DNA from: Marmoricola sp.
GTDB lineage: Bacteria; Actinomycetota; Actinomycetes; Propionibacteriales; Nocardioidaceae
Direction of reading: 5' to 3'
Assembly: GCF_025965215.1 (NCBI RefSeq)
Contig: NZ_JAOPXI010000104.1
Coordinates: 1 to 49,695, forward strand
Length of the DNA stretch: 49,695 nt
The translations under genes were made by a program, and so were the position numbers. The number at the start of each line of letters is the position of its first letter. Positions within the stretch are counted from its first letter, which is position 1. The notes under the pieces were generated by a model. It did not search any database and was not told where the DNA came from. It saw only the letters and a program-made list of their open reading frames with translations. Of the stretch, positions 37,164 to 44,949 are shown one piece after another.

Positions 37164-37842
37164 GGTCCGTGACGCGGATCCCGGCATGCGCCTTGTAGCG
37201 ACGGTTGATGCTGATCAGGTTGGCGGTCATCGCCTCGACCTGGTGGGCGTTGCGGATCCGGCCGCCGTACACGCCGCGGACACCCGGGATCGTGTCGGCC
37301 AGCGCCTGGACCAGGTCGGTGGCGGAGCGGTCGTCGCCCAGCACCAGCACGTCGGTGCCGAGATCGGTGACCTCGGGGTCCTCGAGCAGCACCGCGCTGA
37401 CGTTGTGGAAGGCGCCCACCACCGTGCTGTCGGTCAGGATCGCCGCTGCCTGCTGGGTCGCGGAACCCTCGGCGACCGCCAGCGCGTAGGCACCCTGCTT
37501 GTCGAAGCCGAGCGGGTTCACGCAGTCCACGACGACCTTGCCGTCGAGCACGGGCTTCAGGTCGGCCAGCAGCTCGCCGTGGCCTTCCCAGGGCACGACC
37601 ACCAGCACGACGTCGCCGGCCTCGCTGGCGCCGCGGTTGTCGGAGCCGGCGACCGGCACACCGATCGCGTCGCTGAGCTCGGCGGCGGCGGCGGCTCCCT
37701 TCTCCGCGGTCCGGCTGCCGAGCACGACGCTCAGGCCGGCCTGGGCGAAGCGTCGGGCCAGACCGCGCCCCTGCGGACCGGTGCCGCCCAGGACGGCGAT
37801 GGTCAACGCAGCGAGGTCAGGGGCAGCAGCATCAGAAGTCAC
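37156..37842 (-). CDS. npdG: F420:NADPH oxidoreductase (NpdG/Fno)
   Basis: 228 aa from GTG 37842. The Rossmann motif VLGGTGPQGRGLARRFA, LGSRTAEKG for NADP phosphate recognition, VVPWEGHGELLADL and the C-terminal GGRIRNAHQVEAMTANLISINRRYKAH are diagnostic of TIGR01915. The enzyme exchanges hydride between NADPH and coenzyme F420. In actinobacteria it can supply F420H2 for reductases. It is divergent (88 bp) from a pyrimidine catabolic operon with an LLM oxidoreductase, so it may feed that enzyme and the two other F420-type enzymes in the window. Confidence 0.94.
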   Translation of the reverse strand: MTSDAAAPDLAALTIAVLGGTGPQGRGLARRFAQAGLSVVLGSRTAEKGAAAAAELSDAIGVPVAGSDNRGASEAGDVVLVVVPWEGHGELLADLKPVLDGKVVVDCVNPLGFDKQGAYALAVAEGSATQQAAAILTDSTVVGAFHNVSAVLLEDPEVTDLGTDVLVLGDDRSATDLVQALADTIPGVRGVYGGRIRNAHQVEAMTANLISINRRYKAHAGIRVTDLS

Positions 37843-37891
37843 GCCCGTAGGTTACGGCCCCTTGACCGCACGGCGTTCACGGGGAGACTGG

Positions 37892-37915
37892 ATAACTCAC
37901 ACACGTGTTCACACC
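37892..37915. promoter_or_regulatory. Quasi-palindrome around ACACGTGT between npdG and the pyrimidine operon
   Basis: ACACGTGT (37901-37908) is a perfect palindrome extended on both sides to TCACACACGTGTTCACA with two mismatched pairs. It lies in the 88-bp divergent gap, 22 bp upstream of the ribosome site of the amidohydrolase, so it could co-regulate both directions. No regulator gene is adjacent. Confidence 0.45.
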
Positions 37916-37930
37916 CGGGGAGGGACCCAC

Positions 37931-38779
37931 ATGACCATCGTGCGCGCGGCGATCTCGCAGACCACCTGGACCGGCGACAAGGAGTCGATGCTCGATCGGC
38001 ACGAGCAGTTCGCCCGCGACGCCGGCGCCCAGGGCGCACAGGTCATCTGTTTCCAGGAACTGTTCTACGGGCCCTACTTCGGGATCACCCAGGACAAGAA
38101 GTACTACGCGTACGCCGAACCCGCCGACGGCCCGATCGTGCAGCGCTTCGCCGCGCTGGCCGCCGCGCTCGGGATGGTGATGATCCTGCCGATCTACGAG
38201 GAGCAGCAGACAGGCGTCTACTACAACACCGCCGTGGTGGTCGATGCGGACGGCACGATCCTCGGCAAGTACCGGAAGCACCACATCCCGCACGTCGAGA
38301 AGTTCTGGGAGAAGTTCTACTTCCGCCCGGGCAACCTCGGCTACCCCGTCTTCGACACCGCGGTCGGCAAGATCGGCGTCTACATCTGCTACGACCGACA
38401 CTTCCCCGAGGGGTGGCGCGAGCTCGGCCTCGCCGGCGCGCACATGGTCTTCAACCCGAACGCGACCAAGCCCGGGCTGTCCAACCGGCTCTGGGAGATC
38501 GAGCAGCCCGCCGCCGCGGTCGCAAACGGGTACTTCGTCCTCGCACCGAACCGGGTCGGCCTCGAGGACAACGAGTACGGCGACGAGGCCGTGAACTTCT
38601 ACGGCACCAGCCAGGTCGTCGACCCCCGCGGCAACTACGTCGGCGAGCTCGGCAGTGGCGACAAGGAGGAGCTGCTCGTGCGCGACCTGGACCTCGACCT
38701 GGTGCGCCAGATGCGCGACGACTGGCAGTTCTACCGCGATCGTCGCCCGGACTCCTACACGCAGATCGCGCAGCCGTGA
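37931..38779 (+). CDS. Beta-ureidopropionase-like nitrilase-superfamily amidohydrolase
   Basis: 282 aa from ATG 37931 with GGAGGG at ideal spacing. The catalytic triad is Glu43 (FQELFYGPYF), Lys116 (YRKHHIP) and Cys153 (ICYDRHFPE). The EKFYFRPGNLGYPVFDT stretch is typical of beta-ureidopropionase/N-carbamoyl amidohydrolases. The reaction is N-carbamoyl-beta-alanine to beta-alanine + CO2 + NH3, step three of reductive pyrimidine breakdown; step two is encoded by the next gene, which shares a TGATG junction. Confidence 0.92.
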   Translation: MTIVRAAISQTTWTGDKESMLDRHEQFARDAGAQGAQVICFQELFYGPYFGITQDKKYYAYAEPADGPIVQRFAALAAALGMVMILPIYEEQQTGVYYNTAVVVDADGTILGKYRKHHIPHVEKFWEKFYFRPGNLGYPVFDTAVGKIGVYICYDRHFPEGWRELGLAGAHMVFNPNATKPGLSNRLWEIEQPAAAVANGYFVLAPNRVGLEDNEYGDEAVNFYGTSQVVDPRGNYVGELGSGDKEELLVRDLDLDLVRQMRDDWQFYRDRRPDSYTQIAQP

Positions 38780-40209
38780 TGGTCACCCTGATCAAGAACG
38801 GCACGGTGGTCAACGCCACCGGCAGCCACCCGGCTGATGTGCTCACCGACGGCGAGAAGATCGTCGCGCTGCTCTCCCCCGGCTCCACGGCGCTCGGGCA
38901 GATCAACGCCGACACGGTGATCGATGCCACCGGCAAGTACGTGATCCCCGGCGGGGTCGACGCCCACACCCACATGGAGCTGCCGTTCGGCGGCACCAAC
39001 GCCTCGGACACGTTCGAGACGGGCACCCGCGCCGCCGCCTGGGGCGGTACGACGAGCATCATCGACTTCGCCGTCCAGCGGACCGGCGAACGGGTCGAGG
39101 ACGGCCTCGCTGCCTGGCACGCCAAGGCGGACGGCAACTGCGCGATCGACTACGGCTTCCACCAGATCATCGGCGGCGTCGACGAGTTCTCGCTGAAGTC
39201 GATGGAGACGCTCGAGGCCGAGGGCATCACCAGCTACAAGCTCTTCATGGCCTACCCGGGCGTCTTCTACAGCGACGACGCGCAGATCCTCAAGGCGATG
39301 CAGAAGGCCGCCGGGCTCGGTCTGCTCACGATGATGCACGCCGAGAACGGCCCGGCGATCGATGTCCTCGCCGAGCAGCTGGTCAGCGCAGGCAAGACCG
39401 ACCCGTACTTCCACGGCATCGCCCGCGCCTGGCAGATGGAGGAGGAAGCCACGCATCGCGCGATCATGCTGGCCAACCTCACCGGGGCGCCCCTGTACGT
39501 CGTGCACGTGTCGGCGAAGCAGGCCGTCGAGCAGCTCGCCTGGGCCCGCGACAAGGGCCAGAACGTCTTCGGCGAGACCTGCCCGCAGTACCTCTACCTC
39601 TCCCTGGAGGAGCAGCTCGGCGCGAGCAGTCCTGCGTTCGGGAGGTTCGAGGGCGCCAAGTGGGTGTGCTCGACGCCGCTGCGCTCGCGTGCCGAAGGGC
39701 ACCAGGACTCGATGTGGCAGGCGCTGCGCACCAACGACCTGCAGATGGTCTCGACCGACCACTGCCCGTTCTGCATGAAGGACCAGAAGGAGCTCGGTGT
39801 CGGTGACTTCCGGGCGATTCCCAACGGCATCGGCTCGATCGAGCACCGGATGGACCTGATGTACCAAGGGGTCGTGACCGGCGAGATCTCCCTCGAACGC
39901 TGGGTCGAGCTGACCTCGACCACCCCGGCGCGGATGTTCGGCCTGTACGGCACCAAGGGCGTGATCGCGCCCGGCGCCGATGCCGACATCGTCGTGTACG
40001 ACCCGAACGGGCACACCAGCATCGGGGTCGGCGAGGGCCGGACCCACCACATGAACATGGACCATTCGGCCTGGGAGGGCTTCGAGATCGACGGCCACGC
40101 CGACGTCGTGGTGTCGCGGGGGTCCGTGCTCGTCGAGAACGGTACCTATTCCGGTCGGCCGGGTCATGGCAAGTACCTGAAGCGCGGCCTCAGCCAGTAC
40201 CTGATCTGA
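38779..40209 (+). CDS. hydA: Dihydropyrimidinase (D-hydantoinase)
   Basis: 476 aa. Zinc ligands His63 and His65 (GGVDAHTHMEL), carboxylated bridging Lys154 (SYKLFMAYPG, with Tyr159 for substrate), further His residues in MMHAENG and VVHVSA, and the base Asp in STDHCPF. Length and motifs fit dihydropyrimidinase. It opens dihydrouracil or dihydrothymine to the N-carbamoyl amino acid. It is translationally coupled to the ureidopropionase gene. A dispersed repeat follows its stop. Confidence 0.95.
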   Translation: MVTLIKNGTVVNATGSHPADVLTDGEKIVALLSPGSTALGQINADTVIDATGKYVIPGGVDAHTHMELPFGGTNASDTFETGTRAAAWGGTTSIIDFAVQRTGERVEDGLAAWHAKADGNCAIDYGFHQIIGGVDEFSLKSMETLEAEGITSYKLFMAYPGVFYSDDAQILKAMQKAAGLGLLTMMHAENGPAIDVLAEQLVSAGKTDPYFHGIARAWQMEEEATHRAIMLANLTGAPLYVVHVSAKQAVEQLAWARDKGQNVFGETCPQYLYLSLEEQLGASSPAFGRFEGAKWVCSTPLRSRAEGHQDSMWQALRTNDLQMVSTDHCPFCMKDQKELGVGDFRAIPNGIGSIEHRMDLMYQGVVTGEISLERWVELTSTTPARMFGLYGTKGVIAPGADADIVVYDPNGHTSIGVGEGRTHHMNMDHSAWEGFEIDGHADVVVSRGSVLVENGTYSGRPGHGKYLKRGLSQYLI

Positions 40210-40211
40210 GC

Positions 40212-40251
40212 TTTCGAGACGGTTGCCGCGCAACCTCCTCAACCAACGGAG
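40212..40251 (+). repeat. REP-like element with small hairpin between hydA and the LLM gene
   Basis: TTTCGAGACGG... CTCCTCAACCAACGG with the central perfect hairpin GGTTGC-CGC-GCAACC (40221-40235). TTTCGAGACG and CTCCTCAACCA-type ends are common in dispersed repeats of Nocardioides-like genomes. It fills most of the 57-bp gap and could stabilise or attenuate the operon transcript. Confidence 0.6.
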
Positions 40252-40266
40252 AACGAGAGGGAGCAC

Positions 40267-41283
40267 GTGGATTTCGGCGTCGTACTGCAGACCAACCCGC
40301 CCGCGTGGCGCACCGTTGCGCTCGCCAAGCAGGCCGAGGAGCACGGCTTCGACTACGTCTGGACCTTCGACTCGCACCTGCTCTGGCAGGAGCCGTACGT
40401 CATCTACTCAGCGATCCTGGCCGAGACCCACCGGGTGATCGTCGGGCCAATGGTGACCAACCCGGCCACCCGGGACTGGACCGTGACCGCGTCGGTCTTC
40501 GCCACCCTCAATGAGATGTACGGCAACCGCACGGTGGTCGGGATCGGACGCGGCGACTCGGCCGTCCGCGTGCTCAACGGCAAGCCGACGACGCTGCAGG
40601 AGGTCCGTGACGCCACCCACGTGATCCGCGAGCTGGCCAACTGCCGGCCCGTCGAGGTCAACGGCACCACGTTGCAGTTCCCGTGGGCGACGACCTCGGA
40701 GGTCGAGGTGTGGGTGGCGGCGTACGGACCGCTCGCGCTCAAGACCGCCGGTGAGGTCGGGGACGGCTTCATCCTGCAGCTCGCCGACGTCGACATCGCG
40801 ACGTGGATGATCGCCCAGGTGCGAGACGCCGCCGAGAAGGCGGGTCGCGATCCGGACGCGTTGACGTTCTGCGTCGCAGCGCCGGCCTACGTCGGCACTG
40901 ACCTCGCGCACATGCGCGAGCAGTGCCGCTGGTTCGGCGGCATGGTCGGCAACCACGTCGCTGACATCGTCGAGAAGTATGGAACCGACACCGAGTTCCC
41001 CCAGGTCCTGACCGACTACATCAAGGGCCGCCAGGACTACGACTACAACGAGCACGGCCGGCCCGGGAACACGCACACCGGGTTCGTGCCGGATGAGATC
41101 GTGGACCGGTTCTGCATCCTGGGCACACCCGAGCAGCACATCGCCAAGCTCGCCGAACTGAAGGCGATCGGGGTGGACCAGTTCGCGATCTACCTGCAGC
41201 ACGACAACAAGGAGGAGACCTTGCGCCAGTACGGCGAGACCATCATCGGGGCCCTTCGCGACCACGTGACGGCGAAGGCATGA
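40267..41283 (+). CDS. LLM-class F420-dependent oxidoreductase (TIGR03842-like) in the pyrimidine operon
   Basis: 338 aa from GTG 40267 with GAGAGGGAG upstream. MDFGVVLQTNPPAW, FDYVWTFDSHLLWQEPYVIY, VVGIGRGDSAVRVLNGKP and AAYGPLALKTAGEVGDGFILQ define a luciferase-like F420 enzyme closest to TIGR03842. It is coupled (ATGA) to the aminotransferase. No preA/preT-type dihydropyrimidine dehydrogenase is nearby, so this enzyme is a candidate for the missing first step (pyrimidine reduction) or an alternative redox step. That assignment is inference. RutA, which opens uracil rings, is another LLM-class protein, but it is a monooxygenase of a different branch. Confidence 0.92.
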   Translation: MDFGVVLQTNPPAWRTVALAKQAEEHGFDYVWTFDSHLLWQEPYVIYSAILAETHRVIVGPMVTNPATRDWTVTASVFATLNEMYGNRTVVGIGRGDSAVRVLNGKPTTLQEVRDATHVIRELANCRPVEVNGTTLQFPWATTSEVEVWVAAYGPLALKTAGEVGDGFILQLADVDIATWMIAQVRDAAEKAGRDPDALTFCVAAPAYVGTDLAHMREQCRWFGGMVGNHVADIVEKYGTDTEFPQVLTDYIKGRQDYDYNEHGRPGNTHTGFVPDEIVDRFCILGTPEQHIAKLAELKAIGVDQFAIYLQHDNKEETLRQYGETIIGALRDHVTAKA

Positions 41284-42599
41284 GCGCCGAATCGAACGAG
41301 GGGGGCGACGCCCGCGCCGCCGAGCTGGACCGCGCGCACGTCTTCCACTCCTGGTCGGCCCAGGGGGCTCTCCAACCGTTCGTGATCGCCGGCGGCGAGG
41401 GGTGCACGGTCTGGGACCACGCCGGACATCGGTACCTGGACTTCTCCAGCCAGCTCGTCAACCTCAACATCGGGCACCAGCACCCCAAGGTCGTCGCGGC
41501 GATCCAGGAACAGGCCGCGACCCTTGCGACGATCGCACCGGCCACGGCCAACCTCGCTCGCGGCGAGGCAGCCAAGCGGATCACCGACCGCGCGCCGGAG
41601 GCGTTCCGCAAGGTGTTCTTCACCAACGGCGGGGCCGATGCCAACGAGAACGCGATCCGGATGGCGCGGTTGCACACCGGGCGCGACAAGGTGCTCTCGA
41701 CGTACCGCTCCTACCACGGCAACACCGGCGCCGCCGTCGTCGCGACCGGGGACTGGCGCCGCGTCCCGAACGAGTTCGCCCGCGGCCACGTGCACTTCTT
41801 CGGACCGTACCTGTACCGCACCGAGTTCTGGGCGACGTCGCCCGAGCAGGAGGCCGAACGCGCGTTGACGCACCTGCGCCGGGTCATCGAGGCCGAAGGA
41901 CCGGCCAGCGTCGCGGCCATCCTGCTCGAGACAATCCCCGGCACTGCGGGCGTGCTGCTGCCGCCGCCCGGTTACCTGGCCGGCGTACGGGAGCTCGCGA
42001 GCAGGTACGGCATCGTGCTGATCCTGGACGAGGTGATGGCCGGGTTCGGCCGTACGGGCGAGTGGTTCGCGTTCGACGCCTACGACGTGGTGCCCGACCT
42101 GATCACCTTCGCCAAGGGCGTGAACTCCGGGTACGTGCCGACTGGCGGCGTGATCATCAGCGACGACATCGCCGCCGACTTCGACGACACCGTGTTTCCT
42201 GGCGGGCTCACCTACTCCGGCCACCCGCTCGCGATGGCATCGATCGTGGCCACCCTGGACGCGATGGCCGACGAGGGCATCGTCGAGAACGCCGCGACGA
42301 TCGGCCGCGAGCACCTGGAGCCGGCTCTGCGGAAGCTCGCCGAGAAGCACGACATCATCGGCGAGGTCCGGGGCACCGGGGTCTTCTGGGCGCTCGAGCT
42401 GGTCACGGACCGCGAGACCCGGGCACCCGTCCCGGCGGCGGTGATGGGGCGGGTGAAGAGTGAGCTGCTGGCGCGTGGTGTGCTTCCGTTCATCGTCGAG
42501 AATCGCATCCATGTGGTGCCGCCGTGCATCGTCACCCCGGACGAGGTCGCCGAGGCGCTCACGGCGTACGACGAGGTGCTCGGGCTCGAGCTGACGTGA
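41280..42599 (+). CDS. Class III (omega) aminotransferase, beta-alanine:pyruvate type
   Basis: 439 aa, ATGA overlap with the LLM gene. PLP-binding Lys279 lies in ITFAKGVNSGY; other motifs are FFTNGGADANENAIRMAR, YRSYHGNTGA, LDEVMAGFGRTGEWFAFD and GLTYSGHPLAMAS. The family moves the amino group of beta-alanine or 3-aminoisobutyrate to pyruvate or 2-oxoglutarate, giving malonate or methylmalonate semialdehyde, which the next gene's product would oxidise. This fits the end of reductive pyrimidine breakdown. Confidence 0.93.
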   Translation: MSAESNEGGDARAAELDRAHVFHSWSAQGALQPFVIAGGEGCTVWDHAGHRYLDFSSQLVNLNIGHQHPKVVAAIQEQAATLATIAPATANLARGEAAKRITDRAPEAFRKVFFTNGGADANENAIRMARLHTGRDKVLSTYRSYHGNTGAAVVATGDWRRVPNEFARGHVHFFGPYLYRTEFWATSPEQEAERALTHLRRVIEAEGPASVAAILLETIPGTAGVLLPPPGYLAGVRELASRYGIVLILDEVMAGFGRTGEWFAFDAYDVVPDLITFAKGVNSGYVPTGGVIISDDIAADFDDTVFPGGLTYSGHPLAMASIVATLDAMADEGIVENAATIGREHLEPALRKLAEKHDIIGEVRGTGVFWALELVTDRETRAPVPAAVMGRVKSELLARGVLPFIVENRIHVVPPCIVTPDEVAEALTAYDEVLGLELT

Positions 42600-42611
42600 G
42601 AGGGAACCTAG

Positions 42612-44105
42612 ATGACTGACGTACTTGACCACTGGATCGACGGCGGCACCGCCGCGGGCACGTCGCCCCGCACCGGAGACGTCTTCGACCCGGCTCGCGG
42701 TGTCGTGACCAAGCAGGTCCGGCTGGGTTCGGCGGCCGACGTCGACGCGGCCGTGGCTTCGGCATCGAAGGCGTTCACCGACTGGGGGCAGGCCTCGATC
42801 GCCCGGCGCCAGGGAGTGATGTTCGCGTTCCGCGAGCTGCTCAACGCCCGCAAGGGCGAGCTCGCCGAGATACTCACCGCCGAGCATGGCAAGGTGCTCT
42901 CCGACGCGGCCGGGGAGATCGCGCGCGGCCTTGAGGTCGTCGAGTTCGCGTGCGGGTTGCCGCACCTGCTCAAGGGAGCGATGAGCGACCAGGTCTCCCA
43001 GGACGTCGACGTCTACACGCTCAAGCAGCCACTCGGCGTGGTCGGCGTGATCACCCCATTCAACTTCCCGGCAATGGTGCCGCTGTGGTTCTTCCCGATC
43101 GCGATCGCTACCGGGAACACGGTCGTCCTCAAGCCGAGCGAGAAGGACCCGTCGGCGGCCAACTGGATGGCGGCGCTGATGGCCGAGGCCGGGCTGCCCG
43201 CCGGTGTCCTCAACGTGGTGCACGGCGACAAGGAGGCGGTCGATGCCCTGCTGGAGCATCCCGATGTCGCCTCGATCTCCTTCGTCGGATCGACGCCGAT
43301 CGCGCGCTACATCTACGAGACCGGCACCGCCCACGGGAAGCGGGTACAGGCCCTGGGCGGTGCGAAGAACCACATGCTCGTGCTGCCCGACGCCGATCTC
43401 GACCTGGTGGCGGACTCGGCGGTGAACGCCGGGTTCGGCTCAGCCGGCGAGCGCTGCATGGCGATCAGCGTCGTCCTGGCCGTCGACAGCGTCGCCGACA
43501 CCCTGGTCACGAAGATCAGTGACCGGATGGCCACGCTCACGACCGGCGACGGTCGCCGCGCGTGCGACATGGGTCCGCTGATCACCCGCGAGCACCGCGA
43601 CAAGGTCGCCGCGTATGTCGACCTGGCGACCGAGGACGGCGCCACTGTGGTCGTCGACGGCCGTGACCCTCAGGTCGACGGGGAGCCGGACGGCTTCTGG
43701 CTGGGACCGACCCTCATCGACCACGTGCCGACCACGTCGCGGGTCTACACCGACGAGATCTTCGGCCCGGTGCTGTCGGTGGTACGGATCACCGGATACA
43801 CCGAGGGGCTCGGCATCATCAACGCCGGCCCGTACGGCAACGGCACCGCGATCTTCACCAACGACGGCGGCGCGGCCCGTCGCTTCCAGCGCGAGGTCGA
43901 GGTCGGCATGGTCGGGGTCAACGTCCCGATCCCGGTGCCGGTGGCGTATCACTCGTTCGGTGGCTGGAAGGCCTCACTCTTCGGCGACGCCAAGGCCTAC
44001 GGTCCGCACGGGGTCGACTTCTTCACCCGCGAGAAGGCAGTCACGGCCCGCTGGCTCGACCCGAGCCATGGTGGCCTGAACCTGGGGTTCCCGCAGCACG
44101 ACTGA
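42612..44105 (+). CDS. mmsA: CoA-acylating (methyl)malonate-semialdehyde dehydrogenase
   Basis: 497 aa. Catalytic Cys282 (GSAGERCMAIS); the position normally holding the general-base Glu is Asn253 (LGGAKNHMLV), the hallmark of CoA-acylating MMSDH. ITPFNFPAMVPLWFFP and GSTPIARYIY are also typical. It converts malonate semialdehyde (from beta-alanine) to acetyl-CoA, or methylmalonate semialdehyde (from thymine via 3-aminoisobutyrate) to propionyl-CoA. It is the last gene of the operon, 12 bp after the aminotransferase. Confidence 0.95.
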   Translation: MTDVLDHWIDGGTAAGTSPRTGDVFDPARGVVTKQVRLGSAADVDAAVASASKAFTDWGQASIARRQGVMFAFRELLNARKGELAEILTAEHGKVLSDAAGEIARGLEVVEFACGLPHLLKGAMSDQVSQDVDVYTLKQPLGVVGVITPFNFPAMVPLWFFPIAIATGNTVVLKPSEKDPSAANWMAALMAEAGLPAGVLNVVHGDKEAVDALLEHPDVASISFVGSTPIARYIYETGTAHGKRVQALGGAKNHMLVLPDADLDLVADSAVNAGFGSAGERCMAISVVLAVDSVADTLVTKISDRMATLTTGDGRRACDMGPLITREHRDKVAAYVDLATEDGATVVVDGRDPQVDGEPDGFWLGPTLIDHVPTTSRVYTDEIFGPVLSVVRITGYTEGLGIINAGPYGNGTAIFTNDGGAARRFQREVEVGMVGVNVPIPVPVAYHSFGGWKASLFGDAKAYGPHGVDFFTREKAVTARWLDPSHGGLNLGFPQHD

Positions 44106-44141
44106 GGCAACCCGGTGGCCCGACCCTCCGGTCACCCGCCC

Positions 44142-44251
44142 CTCCGGTCACCCGCCTCTCCTGCCGCCTGCCCTCCGGTCACCCGACCCGCCGACCCTCC
44201 GGTCACCCGACCCTCCTGCCGCCTGCCCTCCGGTCATCCGACCCTCCGGTC
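44142..44251 (+). repeat. Two imperfect 55-bp tandem units built on CTCCGGTCACCCG
   Basis: Copies of CTCCGGTCA(C/T)CCG start at 44126, 44142, 44173, 44197 and 44228, with a sixth partial copy at 44244. The 44142-44196 and 44197-44251 blocks match with a 55-bp offset, including CCTGCCGCCTGCCCTCCGGT in both. The last copy runs directly into the dispersed repeat. Confidence 0.8.
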
Positions 44252-44269
44252 GTCGAGCTTGCCGAGACG
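44246..44269 (-). repeat. Dispersed REP-like repeat, copy C (inverted)
   Basis: CCGGTCGTCGAGCTTGCCGAGACG; its reverse complement differs from copy A (23026-23049) by one base. Unlike copies A and B it is intergenic, downstream of mmsA. Confidence 0.75.
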
Positions 44270-44379
44270 TCTCGAAATTTCTCACCGAAGGCACCCAGAA
44301 CCCTTATTTCTAGGGCAAAACCTGGTTTCAATGTTCAGGTACTGCAGACTGCCTGGAACCCTCCCTCTGTGGACGACAC

Positions 44380-44421
44380 ACAGCGCCCCAGCCGGCCTGA
44401 TGCCGCACGGAGGGGCGCTGT
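44380..44421 (+). terminator. 10-bp hairpin downstream of the pyrimidine operon
   Basis: ACAGCGCCCC (44380-44389) pairs perfectly with GGGGCGCTGT (44412-44421) across a 22-nt loop. It is followed by CGGTTG rather than a T-tract. A terminator for the rightward operon is likely, though it is 275 bp after mmsA; an independent structured RNA cannot be excluded. Confidence 0.45.
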
Positions 44422-44544
44422 CGGTTGTCAGCCCACGCGCGACTTGCACCTCGCCGCAGCCTCGGTTGGTCCGTGGGGGAGATTGGACGCAACCCCTCGA
44501 CTGTGCCCGCTGTGTCGATGCTGAAACGTCCCATACGCAATCCC

Positions 44545-44572
44545 GGCCACACGACCGAACGCTCGTGTGGCC
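44545..44572 (-). terminator. 10-bp hairpin terminator of the excalibur gene
   Basis: GGCCACACGA (44545-44554) and TCGTGTGGCC (44563-44572) are perfectly complementary with an 8-nt loop. It lies 22 bp after the stop codon of the leftward excalibur gene, the usual place for an intrinsic terminator. Confidence 0.75.
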
Positions 44573-44594
44573 TAGCGTTGACTCGATATCAGCG

Positions 44595-44879
44595 TCACTT
44601 CTCGCACGCCGTGCCGTCGCGGTCCCGGTCGAGTCGTGTGTAGTTCCTCCAGTAGACCCTCTGCGCCAGGGCGCTGTAAGCCGGCAGGCCGTAGCCCTGG
44701 CGCACCTGACGCAGGGCAGCCGCGCGGCTCTTGGACACCCCGTGGTGGAACCTCACATGGAGCTTCGTACACGAGGAGTAGTAGATGGTGGTGGCGTCTG
44801 CAGACGTGGCCGTGAGAGCGATGCTCACAGGAGCTGCCAGGACCACGGCGAGGAGGGAACCGATCAGACGATTGCGCAT
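44595..44879 (-). CDS. Secreted excalibur calcium-binding domain protein
   Basis: 94 aa from ATG 44879. A signal peptide (basic RNR, then hydrophobic IGSLLAVVLAAPVSIAL, ending ATSADA) precedes a small domain with the first Cys in YSSCTKLH and the terminal calcium loop LDRDRDGTACEK, the DxDxDGxxCE motif of the excalibur domain (PF05901). The pair of cysteines likely forms the domain's disulfide. The central segment (FHHGVSKSRAAALRQVRQGYG) is somewhat longer than in the minimal domain. A cell-surface role is inferred. Confidence 0.88.
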   Translation of the reverse strand: MRNRLIGSLLAVVLAAPVSIALTATSADATTIYYSSCTKLHVRFHHGVSKSRAAALRQVRQGYGLPAYSALAQRVYWRNYTRLDRDRDGTACEK

Positions 44880-44949
44880 GCTCGGACCGTACCCCTGAGA
44901 TCGCTGCTGTGTCTCTGCGCCACCGCTCTGCCGACACCGACGTTGTCGC

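Larger units (their letters stand above)
44106..44594. other. 489-bp gene-free stretch: tandem repeat, dispersed repeat and two hairpins
   Basis: After mmsA comes a degenerate CTCCGGTCACCCG array (to 44251), then the inverted copy of the dispersed repeat (44246-44269), an AT-richer segment (44270-44345), a 10-bp hairpin at 44380-44421 and a second one at 44545-44572. No reading frame here shows the GC-rich third positions or protein features of a real gene. Confidence 0.7.

Noticed and set aside
37863-37896. A sigma-70 promoter TTGACC...GATAAC before the ureidopropionase gene
   Set aside because: The spacing is 22 bp, too long for a normal promoter; the hexamers probably coincide by chance.
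37186-38778. Long plus-strand frame running through npdG and the ureidopropionase before dihydropyrimidinase
   Set aside because: Arg/His/Gly-rich composition typical of an off-frame in GC-rich DNA; the real dihydropyrimidinase begins at 38779 in a TGATG junction.
44126-44250. CRISPR array
   Set aside because: The repeats are 13-mers with irregular 16-31 bp spacing, the spacers are themselves repeats, and no cas genes are present.
44106-44594. Small genes or a tRNA in the gap after mmsA
   Set aside because: Candidate frames are short, with poor codon bias and no ribosome sites; the hairpins do not fold into a tRNA cloverleaf with a recognisable anticodon arm.
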